Shown in pieces: positions 9,314 through 18,736 of a stretch of 64,000 bases of DNA. The notes under the pieces were generated by a model that made no database searches, was not told where the DNA came from, and was given only the letters and a program-made list of their open reading frames with translations. How positions within the stretch are numbered: the first letter of the stretch is position 1; every line of letters starts with the position of its first letter. The DNA is from Pedobacter segetis. Lineage in GTDB: Bacteria > Bacteroidota > Bacteroidia > Sphingobacteriales > Sphingobacteriaceae. Location: positions 1-64,000 of the forward strand of contig NZ_JAEHFY010000013.1 in assembly GCF_016623585.1 (NCBI RefSeq). The letters run 5' to 3'. Made by a program: the position numbers and the translations under genes.

Positions 9314-9428
9314 AAAAATTTGACTGTTAAAAGCATTAATGAATAGCTAAAAAAATCAAATTTAGATTTTTCAGTGTTATATTTTAAAACAATTATAAAC
9401 CACAATTCAAATTATAAACAAATTAAAA

Positions 9429-12400
9429 ATGAAACGAAAAGCACTATTAGTTTTACTATGTCTTTTCTCCATTAGCTATGCTTTCTCCCAAGAAATTAAT
9501 GTAACGGGCAAGGTTACAGATTCTGCAACCGGAGAAACCCTAATTGGAGTAAGCGTTAGTGTCAAAAATGCCCCAGGTGGTACTCAAACAAATGTTGATG
9601 GGAATTATGCTATTAAGGCACCAAGTAATGCAACTTTGGTATTTTCTTATATAGGTTATACCAATTTAGAAATCCCCGTAAACGGGAAAGCAATTATTAA
9701 CGCTAGTTTAACCACTTCAAATAAATCATTATCAGAGGTGGTGGTAATAGGTTATGGCACACAAAAGAAAATTGATGTTACCGGGTCTATATCAAGTGTT
9801 AAAGGAGATGAGATAGAAAAATTGGTTACCACCAATCCAATAGACGCTTTGCAGGGTAAAGTACCGGGTTTAACAGTCATAAATTCTGGAATCCCTGGAG
9901 CATCCCCAACAGTTAGGATAAGGGGCGTTTCTAGCACCAACAATGCCGATCCCCTTTACGTGGTTGACGGTATCCTTCAAGATAACATCGATTATTTGAA
10001 CCCTGGTGATATCGAAAGTATTGATCTATTACGTGATGCTTCCTCAACCGCAATTTATGGTTTAAGAGGTGCCAATGGTGTAATTGCCGTTACCACCAAA
10101 AAAGCGGCTTTGGGGAAAACCACCATAAATTTTCAAAGTACCGTTGGTGTGCAACATGTTACCGATAGGATTGATTTGGTAGATGCCGCAGGGTTTAAAA
10201 AATTATATACCGCCCAATTGGCCAACCTAAATGCTGCACCTTTTGATTATACCAATTATACCGCTAACACCAACTGGCAAGATGTACTCTTAAGAGACGC
10301 CGCCATTAACACCAACTCCTTAACTATCTCTAACAATAACGATAAAAGTTCAACGGTTTTAAACATCGGCTATAATGATCAGGATGGTGTTGTAAGAAAC
10401 GACAATTACAAAAAGTTTATCGCAAGGATAAACGAGGAGATAAAAATCAATAAAAACATCAAAGTTGGTGGGCAATTGATGGGGTTCCACTTTAGGACAG
10501 AACCTACGGTTGCAAGCATCAACAATGCTTTATGGGCTGCACCAATTGTACCCATAAAAGACCCAAACGGCTTGTACTATACCATGCCTTCTTTTCAAAG
10601 AGCGCAGGTGGGTAATTTAGCGTACAACTTGGATAGAAATAGCAATACCGATGTTAACAGGGGTTTTAGGTTTAACGGGAATCTTTTTGCAGAGATCAAG
10701 TTCTTAAAAGATTTTACTTTAAGATCTACCGTTTATACCGATTTAGGCTTTAACAATACCAGAGACTACTTCCCGCTGCCATATACTGTGGTTAATTTGG
10801 GTGAGGGCACCGTTCCAACCACTACTTTTTTTGATAATACGATAAAGACCAGCATCAATCAAAATTCTTTCGAGTCTCGTAAATACCAACAAGATCATAC
10901 CCTAAGTTTTGATAAAGAGTTTAATCAAAAGCATCGCTTAAATGCCATGATAGGATTTACTTCTGTATTTTTGTCTAATACCAGTCTTTTTGGTTCTAGA
11001 AGAGATACCACTTTAAATGTGCCTAATGATCCTAACCTATGGTATTTGAACGTCATCAATCAAAATAATCCCTCTTCTAATTCTGGGGGCGGTTTTGAAG
11101 AATCTAACGTAGGTGTTTTTGCAAGAACCAGTTATGCCTATGCTAATAAATACCTTTTGAATGCAACCATCAGAAGAGATGCAAGCTCTAAATTTGCACC
11201 AAAAAACAGGTGGGGAACATTTGGAAGTATAGGTTTGGGTTGGGTGGCCAGTGAAGAGAATTTCTTTAAAGATCATGTGAAGGATATTGATTTCTTAAAA
11301 TTGAGAGCTGCTTGGGGTAGATTAGGAAACTCTAAAGGAGTGGATCAGAACAGGTACCAACAAACATTGGCCGGTGGGGATAATGCCGTTTTTGGAGACA
11401 ATGTTTACACAGCGGTAGGTAATGCTTATTTTCCTGATCCTAACCTACGCTTTGAAGTGGTACAAGGAGAAGATCTGGGCTTAGAATTAAAAGCTTTGAA
11501 TTATAAGTTAAACTTCGAGGCTACGTTCTATAACAAAACAACAGATGGTATTTTAACAAGCTTTACTTTACTAGCCACACAATCAGAAAATGATTACTTC
11601 ACAAACTTGGGTAACCTTACTAATAAAGGAGTTGAACTTAGTGCTGGTTGGAACGATAGCTTTGCAAAAGACTTTAATTATTCTGTAAGTGCAAATTTTG
11701 GCTACAATAAAAATGTGGTAAACTCCATAGGTAATACGTCTAACTTCCAAATTATCGGAAACGGAGGCGTGAATTTAACAGAGTCTGGCCAATCTGTAGG
11801 TTATTTTTACGGCTATCGCCAGATTGGTATTTACCAAACTGCTGCCGAAGTTGCAAACAGTGCGGCTTTTTCAGATTCTGCTCCCGGCGATATCAAGTTC
11901 CAAGACGTAAACGGTGACGGGATTATTTCTCCTCTGGATAGAACTTACCTAGGTACGCCTTTTCCTCCATATAGTTATGGCTTAAACTTATCGCTTAGTT
12001 ACAAAGGCCTGGATTTTATAGCTCAGGGGCAAGGGGTTGCGGGCAATATGATCTATACCCAACGCAGAAATGCAAACTTTGCCATCTTAAACTATGAAAG
12101 TAATAGATTGAACGCATGGACAGCTCCTGGGACCTCTAATGTAGAACCCATCCTAAATAATGCAAGGGCAAACAACTATTTGTTCAGCACTTACTTTCTA
12201 GAGCCTGGAGATTATTTCCGCATCAGAAACCTGCAATTGGGTTACACATTTGGGCAGGATATGCTGGGCAAAATTGGGGTAAAGAAATTGAGGGTTTACG
12301 TTAGCGGCCAAAACATTAAAACCTGGTCTCAAACTACTGGCTATACGGCAGAAGCTCAGATTGGTAGTATTTTGGGTGGCGGGGCAGATAATGGGGCTTA

Positions 12401-12446
12401 CCCGGTACCGGCCATTTACACTTTTGGTTTAAACTTAACTTTTTAA
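9429..12446 (+). CDS. susC: SusC/RagA-type TonB-dependent outer membrane transporter
   Basis: Imports oligosaccharides across the outer membrane, powered by TonB. The signal peptide ends at about residue 20 (YAFSQ). An N-terminal carboxypeptidase-regulatory-like beta-sandwich (about 23-105) is followed by the family text VVVIGYGTQKK and a plug domain with GVSSTNNADPLYVVDG. A large beta-barrel ends in LNLTF with the terminal aromatic residue usual for outer membrane barrels. At 1005 aa it is normal length. It is followed 12 bp later by its SusD partner, so the two are co-transcribed. There is no anti-sigma-interacting N-terminal extension, consistent with control by the upstream regulator and not by an ECF sigma pair. 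Confidence 0.95.
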   Translation: MKRKALLVLLCLFSISYAFSQEINVTGKVTDSATGETLIGVSVSVKNAPGGTQTNVDGNYAIKAPSNATLVFSYIGYTNLEIPVNGKAIINASLTTSNKSLSEVVVIGYGTQKKIDVTGSISSVKGDEIEKLVTTNPIDALQGKVPGLTVINSGIPGASPTVRIRGVSSTNNADPLYVVDGILQDNIDYLNPGDIESIDLLRDASSTAIYGLRGANGVIAVTTKKAALGKTTINFQSTVGVQHVTDRIDLVDAAGFKKLYTAQLANLNAAPFDYTNYTANTNWQDVLLRDAAINTNSLTISNNNDKSSTVLNIGYNDQDGVVRNDNYKKFIARINEEIKINKNIKVGGQLMGFHFRTEPTVASINNALWAAPIVPIKDPNGLYYTMPSFQRAQVGNLAYNLDRNSNTDVNRGFRFNGNLFAEIKFLKDFTLRSTVYTDLGFNNTRDYFPLPYTVVNLGEGTVPTTTFFDNTIKTSINQNSFESRKYQQDHTLSFDKEFNQKHRLNAMIGFTSVFLSNTSLFGSRRDTTLNVPNDPNLWYLNVINQNNPSSNSGGGFEESNVGVFARTSYAYANKYLLNATIRRDASSKFAPKNRWGTFGSIGLGWVASEENFFKDHVKDIDFLKLRAAWGRLGNSKGVDQNRYQQTLAGGDNAVFGDNVYTAVGNAYFPDPNLRFEVVQGEDLGLELKALNYKLNFEATFYNKTTDGILTSFTLLATQSENDYFTNLGNLTNKGVELSAGWNDSFAKDFNYSVSANFGYNKNVVNSIGNTSNFQIIGNGGVNLTESGQSVGYFYGYRQIGIYQTAAEVANSAAFSDSAPGDIKFQDVNGDGIISPLDRTYLGTPFPPYSYGLNLSLSYKGLDFIAQGQGVAGNMIYTQRRNANFAILNYESNRLNAWTAPGTSNVEPILNNARANNYLFSTYFLEPGDYFRIRNLQLGYTFGQDMLGKIGVKKLRVYVSGQNIKTWSQTTGYTAEAQIGSILGGGADNGAYPVPAIYTFGLNLTF

Positions 12447-12458
12447 ATAAACAGAAAG

Positions 12459-13994
12459 ATGAAAATATTTAATCATAAAATAATAGGTTCAGGGCTGATA
12501 TTGGCAATGCTCCTTACCATTTCTCCTGGTTGTAAAAAGCTCTTGGATACCCAAAGGCAAGGAGAGTACAACACAGATAATTATCCTTACCCTGGCGGTG
12601 CCGGGCCTTATGATACTTACATATTTGGAGCTTACAAAGATTTGAGAGCCTATGGGGTACACGTATTTGGGTTTATCTTAGCTACCAGTATAAGAAGCGA
12701 TGATGCAGATAAAGGGAGTACTGCCGCTGATGGCGGTGCTGATGCAAACAGCATGGACAACTTTCCGGTGCAACCTAGTAATGGCATCGTAAACGGAATG
12801 TGGACAGGTTATTACGGATTGATTACCAAATGCAATGTTGCGTTAGATCAAATTGCCAATAACAAAGACATAGTGGCCACCGATGCGCAGAAAATGCAAT
12901 CAGAAGCTGAAGCCAGATTTTTGAGAGGCTATGCTTATTTTAATATGGTAAGGTTTTTTGGTAGGATCCCATTATTTGATAAGGTATTGGGGCCAACAGA
13001 ATTAAACGTTCCCCAAAGTACGCCAGCGCAAATTTATGCTTTAATAGAAAGCGATCTAAAATTTGCGGCAGCCAATTTACCAATAAGTTGGGACCCCAAG
13101 TTTATTGGGCGGGCCACCAGCGGTGCCGCAACCGGCTTGTTGGCTAAAGTTTATTTAACCCAAAAAAAGTGGGGCGAGGCAATGGCAGCGGCTAACACCG
13201 TAATGACCAGTGGCCAGTATGATCTTTCTACACCTTACGATAAAATTTTTGGTGAGACAGGCGAAAACAGTAAAGAATCTGTTTTTGAAGTACAGGCTAC
13301 CGCAACCCCAAAAGAAGAAACAGCGTATGGGGTGCAAACCACCCAATTTCAAGGTGTTAGAGACGGTGGTGTTTGGAACCTTGGATATGGATTTAATGTG
13401 CCAAATAGCAATTTGGAATCTGCTTACGAAGTGGGAGACCCGAGGTTAGCCCGCACTTTTTTAAGGCGAAGTACCGCAACTACCACCTATAAAACCGTTT
13501 ATGGCGAAAACACGGCTACTACATGGGCAAACCCCATTTACAACCACAAAGCCTATGTAAGTCCGGCTTTTAGGGCTAAATACGGGTACAACTCTGGCTA
13601 CTGGATGAACCTACGTATCCTTCGTTATGCAGACGTGGTATTGATGTATGCAGAAGCAGCAAACGAGCTTGGCGGTACCGCAAATACAACTATCGCATTA
13701 ACTGCGTTAAATAGTGTAAGGGCCAGGGCAAGAAACGGAAATACAGCTGTTTTACCAGATATTACCATTACCAATCAAGATCAGCTTAGAACTATTATAC
13801 ACCACGAAAGAAGAATTGAACTAGCTATGGAATATGACCGCTTTTTTGATCTTGTGCGTTGGGGAGAATCTCAAAGTGCATTGTCTGCTGCGGGCAAAAA
13901 TAACTTTAATGCTAGCAGAGACAATTTATTACCGATCCCGCAAGCTCAGATAGATTTAAGTAAGGGGGTACTCACACAAAATGCTGGCTATTAA
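12459..13994 (+). CDS. susD: SusD/RagB-type surface glycan-binding lipoprotein
   Basis: The lid partner of SusC; it captures glycan at the cell surface and hands it to the transporter. The lipoprotein signal has its Cys at residue 25 (SPGCKK). The text follows the RagB/SusD plan: an N-terminal TPR-like region (AEARFLRGYAYFNMVRFFG), then the C-terminal SusD domain with RILRYADVVLMYAEAANE and ERRIELAMEYDRFFDLVRWG. At 511 aa it is a standard length. It follows susC by 12 bp and is 10 bp from the LamG lipoprotein start, so it sits inside one transcription unit. Confidence 0.95.
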   Translation: MKIFNHKIIGSGLILAMLLTISPGCKKLLDTQRQGEYNTDNYPYPGGAGPYDTYIFGAYKDLRAYGVHVFGFILATSIRSDDADKGSTAADGGADANSMDNFPVQPSNGIVNGMWTGYYGLITKCNVALDQIANNKDIVATDAQKMQSEAEARFLRGYAYFNMVRFFGRIPLFDKVLGPTELNVPQSTPAQIYALIESDLKFAAANLPISWDPKFIGRATSGAATGLLAKVYLTQKKWGEAMAAANTVMTSGQYDLSTPYDKIFGETGENSKESVFEVQATATPKEETAYGVQTTQFQGVRDGGVWNLGYGFNVPNSNLESAYEVGDPRLARTFLRRSTATTTYKTVYGENTATTWANPIYNHKAYVSPAFRAKYGYNSGYWMNLRILRYADVVLMYAEAANELGGTANTTIALTALNSVRARARNGNTAVLPDITITNQDQLRTIIHHERRIELAMEYDRFFDLVRWGESQSALSAAGKNNFNASRDNLLPIPQAQIDLSKGVLTQNAGY

Positions 13995-14004
13995 TTTTAA
14001 AATT

Positions 14005-14901
14005 ATGAAAAGATATATTTTTAACATCAATATTTTGATGTTTGGAGCTTTAGCTTTTACCATATCATCATGTAAGAAGGATGGAAATCCTAATAATTTG
14101 CCACCTGTAAATCCTGCAGATTATGCAGGCACTATAGATGGCTTTAAAAGCTCTGAAGAAGTTTATCCAAAAAACTTGGTGGCTTATTGGAGTTTTGATA
14201 CCGATGCTAAAGAACAAAAAACGGGAACCGCACCCACAACCAATTCTAATACTACCATTGTAGATGGGGGTATAAGGGGCAAAGCGGTAAAATTAAATGC
14301 AGGCTTTCTGTATTATGCAAAACAGTTTGGGGCTTTCAAAACAGACTCTTTAAAAAGTTTTACCATAAGCACTTGGGTGCAAATATTAAATAACGGTACT
14401 GCTAACACCATGCTACTTCAAATCGCAAGACCGGGCATGTTTAATGGCAACCTAGATTTTACTCTTGAGACAAAGACGCAGCCCGCATCAAATCTAGATT
14501 ATATCCAAATACATCCCAACTTTGCCGCGGCAGGCGGAGGAAGGCAGGATAATATCAATAATTACGGGAATGTTAACCTATCCCCAAAAATTGGTGCCTC
14601 TAAATGGACAAACCTGGTTTTAACCTATGATTCATCTACCGGAGTTTTTAACATTTGGGCCGATGGGGTAAAAGTTGGTAACTACCCAAACCGGGGCACA
14701 GGAGATAATTTATTCAAATCTTTTGAGCCAAATGAATTTATTATTGGTGCCAATTATAATCTAATTCCGGGGAAAGTGGTTAACGCCGACACTAATTTTG
14801 CTGCAATGACAGGCTCTGTTGATGAGATAAGAGTTTACAACAGGGTTATTCCAGATGCGATCATCAAAACACTTTATAATTTAGGCTTGGCCGGTAAATA
14901 A
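14005..14901 (+). CDS. LamG-domain surface lipoprotein (SusE/F-like position)
   Basis: A probable surface glycan-binding protein. I start it at the ATG at 14005 because this gives a clean lipoprotein signal (SSCKK, Cys23); an in-frame ATG at 13981 would overlap susD and spoil the signal. After a short linker, residues of about 60-295 form a concanavalin-like LamG domain, recognisable from VAYWSFDTDAKEQ, FTISTWVQIL and the closing VDEIRVYNRVIPDAIIKTLY. It is 298 aa. It directly follows susD, the usual place of the accessory glycan-binding lipoproteins of SusCD loci. No catalytic residues are recognised. Its ligand is presumably the same glycan as that of the neighbouring enzymes. Confidence 0.8.
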   Translation: MKRYIFNINILMFGALAFTISSCKKDGNPNNLPPVNPADYAGTIDGFKSSEEVYPKNLVAYWSFDTDAKEQKTGTAPTTNSNTTIVDGGIRGKAVKLNAGFLYYAKQFGAFKTDSLKSFTISTWVQILNNGTANTMLLQIARPGMFNGNLDFTLETKTQPASNLDYIQIHPNFAAAGGGRQDNINNYGNVNLSPKIGASKWTNLVLTYDSSTGVFNIWADGVKVGNYPNRGTGDNLFKSFEPNEFIIGANYNLIPGKVVNADTNFAAMTGSVDEIRVYNRVIPDAIIKTLYNLGLAGK

Positions 14902-14913
14902 ATGCAGTTTTAA

Positions 14914-14940
14914 GTATTGAGCCTTATTTTGGCTCAATAC
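14914..14940 (+). terminator. Perfect 10-bp stem hairpin after the LamG gene
   Basis: GTATTGAGCC and GGCTCAATAC pair perfectly around TTATTTT; a moderately T-rich stretch follows. It separates the transport genes (susC, susD, lamG) from the hydrolase genes and may reduce read-through. It also covers an in-frame upstream start at 14917, which supports the later start for the next gene. Confidence 0.65.
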
Positions 14941-14979
14941 CTTTATCCTTGTTTTCAACAAATTAACATTAATTATATT

Positions 14980-16647
14980 ATGCTACCTCAATCAATCCAA
15001 AGTAAGCTCTTTTTATCTCCTTTAATATGTTTTCTTATTTTATTAGGATGCAAGAAAAGTAGTGTAAAAGAGATGGCAAAAGATGCAAGTTTATCGTTTA
15101 CCGTAAATGGTTCTTATAACGGGACATTAATTTATAAAAACCTAAGTAATACACCTGTAATAAAAATCAGCTCTAGCGAGCCATTAAACTCTTCTTCCCT
15201 TAACCAGATTAGTTTGAAAACAAGTGATGGTGCAACGGTTGTAGCTATCAATATAACTTTATCAACCGATTCGAAATCAGCCGAGCTTACCCCAAAAAGC
15301 AGTCTTTCATCATTTACAAATTACCAGCTTATTATTCCTGCAAATTTAGAAACGCAAAGCGGAGGAAAAATCATCAATCCGCTCACTATTGATCTACAAA
15401 CAGGTTTAGATGGAATAGATAAATTCCCAAGGATTTCAGACGATGAATTGCTTACCCTAATCCAAAAACAAACCTTTAAATATTTTTGGGATTTTGCACA
15501 TCCAAACTCTGGTTTGGCCCGCGAAAGAAATACATCAGGTGATTTAGTAACCACCGGTGGCTCTGGTTTTGGGATCATGGGGATCATCGTTGCGATAAAC
15601 AGAAACTTTATTACCAAAGCAGAGGGCTTGGCCCGTTTGCAAAAGATAGTCGCCTTTCTTAAAACTGCCGATAAGTTTCATGGGGCGTTCCCTCATTGGC
15701 TTGATGGAAATACAGGTAAGGTATTACCTTTTAGTACCCAAGATGATGGAGCGGATTTAGTAGAAACTTCCTTTTTAATGGAAGGCCTTTTAACGGCTCG
15801 TCAATATTTTAGCACTGCCGATCCCGCCGAGACCCAATTGAGGGCAGATATCAATCAGCTTTACAATAATGTAGAATGGGATTGGTTCCGTAAAAACGGG
15901 GAGAATACCTTGTACTGGCATTGGAGCCCTAAATACAACTTTGATATAAATTTACAATTAAACGGATGGAACGAAGCCTTGATGGTGTATGTTTTAGGGG
16001 CATCATCAACCACCCATACTATCCCAAAATCTGTTTATGATATTGGTTGGGCTACTAATGGCGGCATTAAAAACGGCAACACTTATTATAATGTAAACTT
16101 ACCGCTTGGCCCTGCTGGCGGTGGCCCATTATTTTATGAACATTATTCTATGATGGCATTAAACCCGAACGGGTTAACCGATGCCTATGCCAATTATGAA
16201 ACTCAGGCAAAAGCACATTCTATGATCAATTATAACTACTGTGTGGCCAATCCTAAAAATTTTGTAGGCTATTCTGCAGATAGTTGGGGCTTAACCGCAA
16301 GTGATGTAAAAGGTGGCTATACAGCCAGTTCGCCTACAAATGACAATGGTTATATAGCCCCAACGGCCGCAGTTTCTTCTATCCCATATACCCCAGAAGA
16401 ATCTTTAAAAGCCATCCGCTTTTTCTACTATAAACTGGGCGATAAAATGTGGGGAGATTACGGCTTCAAAGATGCCTATTCATTAACTGATCCTTGGTTT
16501 GCCCAATCTTATATCGCAATTGATCAAGGGCCCCAAATTGTAATGATAGAAAATTATAGGACAGGCTTAATATGGGATTTGTTTATGAGTTGCCCAGAGG
16601 TAAAAGCTGGACTGACTAAACTTGGTTTTCAAAGCCCTAAAATTTAG
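14980..16647 (+). CDS. GH144-type beta-1,2-glucanase lipoprotein with N-terminal Ig-like domain
   Basis: A predicted endo-acting glucanase of the glucoamylase-like (PF10091) fold. The ATG at 14980 gives a lipoprotein signal (LLGCKK, Cys24). An SbsA/Big_5-like Ig domain (about 35-140) precedes the catalytic domain (about 150-550). Asp255, Asp259 and Glu262 in the text DDGADLVE, plus Glu332 in GWNEAL, match in order and spacing the residues I recall for the Chitinophaga endo-beta-1,2-glucanase (D135, D139, E142, E211), with one extra residue before the last. The protein is 555 aa. Its stop codon is 8 bp before the start of a second GH144-type gene. The family is assigned with good confidence; the exact product pattern is not visible. 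Confidence 0.8.
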   Translation: MLPQSIQSKLFLSPLICFLILLGCKKSSVKEMAKDASLSFTVNGSYNGTLIYKNLSNTPVIKISSSEPLNSSSLNQISLKTSDGATVVAINITLSTDSKSAELTPKSSLSSFTNYQLIIPANLETQSGGKIINPLTIDLQTGLDGIDKFPRISDDELLTLIQKQTFKYFWDFAHPNSGLARERNTSGDLVTTGGSGFGIMGIIVAINRNFITKAEGLARLQKIVAFLKTADKFHGAFPHWLDGNTGKVLPFSTQDDGADLVETSFLMEGLLTARQYFSTADPAETQLRADINQLYNNVEWDWFRKNGENTLYWHWSPKYNFDINLQLNGWNEALMVYVLGASSTTHTIPKSVYDIGWATNGGIKNGNTYYNVNLPLGPAGGGPLFYEHYSMMALNPNGLTDAYANYETQAKAHSMINYNYCVANPKNFVGYSADSWGLTASDVKGGYTASSPTNDNGYIAPTAAVSSIPYTPEESLKAIRFFYYKLGDKMWGDYGFKDAYSLTDPWFAQSYIAIDQGPQIVMIENYRTGLIWDLFMSCPEVKAGLTKLGFQSPKI

Positions 16648-16654
16648 ATCCACA

Positions 16655-17989
16655 TTGAAAATTTCATCCTACATATTAGCTGTTCTTTTGCTTTCTTCTT
16701 GCGGAACAAACAAAAAGAACATTGATACAGCCATTGGGCTTACAGATAAGCAACTTTTAGATACCGTTCAGTACCATACCTTTCAATACTTTTGGGACGG
16801 TGCCGAAAAAAACTCTGGTGCTGGCCGTGAACGTATCCATTTAGACCAACCTGATTACGAAACCGATATTGTGGCTACTGGCTCAACAGGTTTTGGGATC
16901 ATGGGTATTATTTCTGGGATAGATAGAAAGTTTGTTACCAGAAAGGAAGGCGTAGAAAGGCTCATGAAAATCCTTGTTTTCTTAAAAAAAGCCGATCGTT
17001 TTCATGGTGCATGGCCTCATTGGATGTACGGAGAGAGCGGGAAAGTGAAGCCGTTCTCTACTTTTGACAATGGCGGCGATTTGGTAGAAACTTCTTTTTT
17101 AGCTCAAGGCCTCATCTGCGTAAAGCAATATTTTAAGAATGGAAATGCCAAAGAGAAAGAGCTTTCGGCTTTGGCAGATGAGCTGTGGAAAGGCATTGAC
17201 TATGATTGGTATCGTAACGGCAAAAATGTTCTTTATTGGCATTGGAGCCCAAATAACCAATGGAAAATGAATTTCCCTGTTCATGGTTTTAATGAATGTT
17301 TGATCATGTATGTGATCGGGGCATCTTCTCCAAACCATGGCATAAATAAAAAAGTTTATGATGAAGGTTGGGCCTTGAACGGCGCAATTAAATCTCCACG
17401 AAGCTATGATGATATACCGCTACAATTTCTTCATCAGGGCGATGCGCCACATGGTGGCCCTTTGTTCTGGTCGCATTATTCTTTTTTGGGCCTCGATCCA
17501 AAAGGCTTAAAAGATGCCTATGGCGATTATGGAATGGAGACCAAAAACATGGCTGTGATCAATTATAAATGGTGTGTCGATAATCCACTGAATTATAAGG
17601 GATATGGAAAAAACTCCTGGGGCCTAACATCAAGCTACTCAATAACAGGTTATGCCGGCCATGCGCCACAACAGGACAGAGATTTAGGCGTAATTGCTCC
17701 AACGGCCGCAATTTCTTCTATCGTTTATACACCAAAAGGATCTATGGCAGCAATGCGCCATTGGTATGAAGATAAAAAAGCGCAATTGTGGGGCAAGTAT
17801 GGTTTTTATGATGCCTTTAGCGATAATGCCAATTGGTACACCCCAAGATATTTAGGGATTGATCAAGGGCCACAGGTGGTAATGATAGAAAATTACCGTT
17901 CGGGATTATTATGGAAATTATTTATGAGCGATGAAAATGTACAAGCAGGATTAAAAAAGCTCGGTTTTCAAAGTCCTTATTTAAAATGA
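16655..17989 (+). CDS. GH144-type beta-1,2-glucanase lipoprotein, second copy
   Basis: A second glucoamylase-fold hydrolase, 444 aa and without the Ig domain. There is no ATG before the mature domain. The TTG at 16655 follows the previous stop by 8 bp and gives a lipoprotein signal (LLLSSC, Cys16); a TTG at 16622 is the alternative and would overlap the upstream gene. Asp138, Asp142 and Glu145 (DNGGDLVE) and Glu214 (GFNECL) reproduce exactly the spacing recalled for the Chitinophaga enzyme (135/139/142/211). The two adjacent copies are clearly homologous but well diverged, so the duplication is old. They may divide endo and exo activity, or surface and periplasmic location. Confidence 0.8.
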   Translation: MKISSYILAVLLLSSCGTNKKNIDTAIGLTDKQLLDTVQYHTFQYFWDGAEKNSGAGRERIHLDQPDYETDIVATGSTGFGIMGIISGIDRKFVTRKEGVERLMKILVFLKKADRFHGAWPHWMYGESGKVKPFSTFDNGGDLVETSFLAQGLICVKQYFKNGNAKEKELSALADELWKGIDYDWYRNGKNVLYWHWSPNNQWKMNFPVHGFNECLIMYVIGASSPNHGINKKVYDEGWALNGAIKSPRSYDDIPLQFLHQGDAPHGGPLFWSHYSFLGLDPKGLKDAYGDYGMETKNMAVINYKWCVDNPLNYKGYGKNSWGLTSSYSITGYAGHAPQQDRDLGVIAPTAAISSIVYTPKGSMAAMRHWYEDKKAQLWGKYGFYDAFSDNANWYTPRYLGIDQGPQVVMIENYRSGLLWKLFMSDENVQAGLKKLGFQSPYLK

Positions 17990-18069
17990 GAAAAAATAAT
18001 GGTCTTCGGCTTAAAAGCCTTCAATTAGAACGGAACCCCTGACCCTACAAAACCTTTAAAAACAGAAGA

Positions 18070-18729
18070 ATGAAAAAAAACATTTTATTACTGATTGGAT
18101 TTCTAGTTTCTTTCGGGGCATTTGCCCAGCAGAAACCTCCATTTTATGACGAGGTACAAGCTTTTAGGAAGGCGGATAGTTTAAATATGCCGGCTAAAAG
18201 CGGAATCCTTTTTATTGGGAGTTCTTCTTTAAGAAAATGGACCGATTTGGAAAAGGTATATAAAACCTACGGGGCAATAAACAGAGGGTTTGGAGGCTCA
18301 ACATTGGCCAATGCCATTTACTATGCCGATGATATTATTTTTCCCTATCAGCCCCGCCAAATTGTTATTTATAGCGGAGAAAATGATATTGCAGAAGGGG
18401 CAAGTCCAGAAATTACATTTGATAGATTTAAGATACTTTTTGGATTGATCCGCAAAAAAATGCCTAATGTTTTGATCAGTTTCATCTCCATAAAACCAAG
18501 CATCAGCAGGCAAAAAATGATGCCCCAAATGGTTTATGCCAATGAATTGATCAAAACATATTTGGCAACGCAAGCCAACGCCAACTTTATCAATGTTTAC
18601 CCACTAATGCTGAAAGATGACGGAAAACCCATAGATGATATTTTCTTGGAAGATAACTTACACATGAACCAAAAGGGATATGATATTTGGATAAAAGTCA
18701 TTTCTCCATATTTATTAAAAGCGAAATAA
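18070..18729 (+). CDS. Secreted SGNH/GDSL hydrolase
   Basis: A probable esterase or deacylase. The signal peptide is residues 1-19 (AFAQ). SGNH blocks are visible: block I GSSSL with candidate nucleophile Ser52, block II glycine in RGFGGS, block III GEND with Asn105, and block V Asp195 and His198 in DNLH. It is 219 aa, typical of a single-domain member. It is located between the GH144-type genes and the GH3 gene, so it may remove ester groups (for example acetyl or succinyl) from the glycan. That role is inferred from position; substituted periplasmic beta-glucans would be a natural target. Confidence 0.8.
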   Translation: MKKNILLLIGFLVSFGAFAQQKPPFYDEVQAFRKADSLNMPAKSGILFIGSSSLRKWTDLEKVYKTYGAINRGFGGSTLANAIYYADDIIFPYQPRQIVIYSGENDIAEGASPEITFDRFKILFGLIRKKMPNVLISFISIKPSISRQKMMPQMVYANELIKTYLATQANANFINVYPLMLKDDGKPIDDIFLEDNLHMNQKGYDIWIKVISPYLLKAK

Positions 18730-18736
18730 TTAGATT

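Noticed and set aside
13981-14004. Earlier start of the LamG lipoprotein, overlapping susD
   Set aside because: The later ATG gives a proper lipoprotein signal; the earlier one does not.
14917-14979. Earlier start for the first GH144-type gene
   Set aside because: It lies in the intergenic hairpin and would bury the lipoprotein signal.
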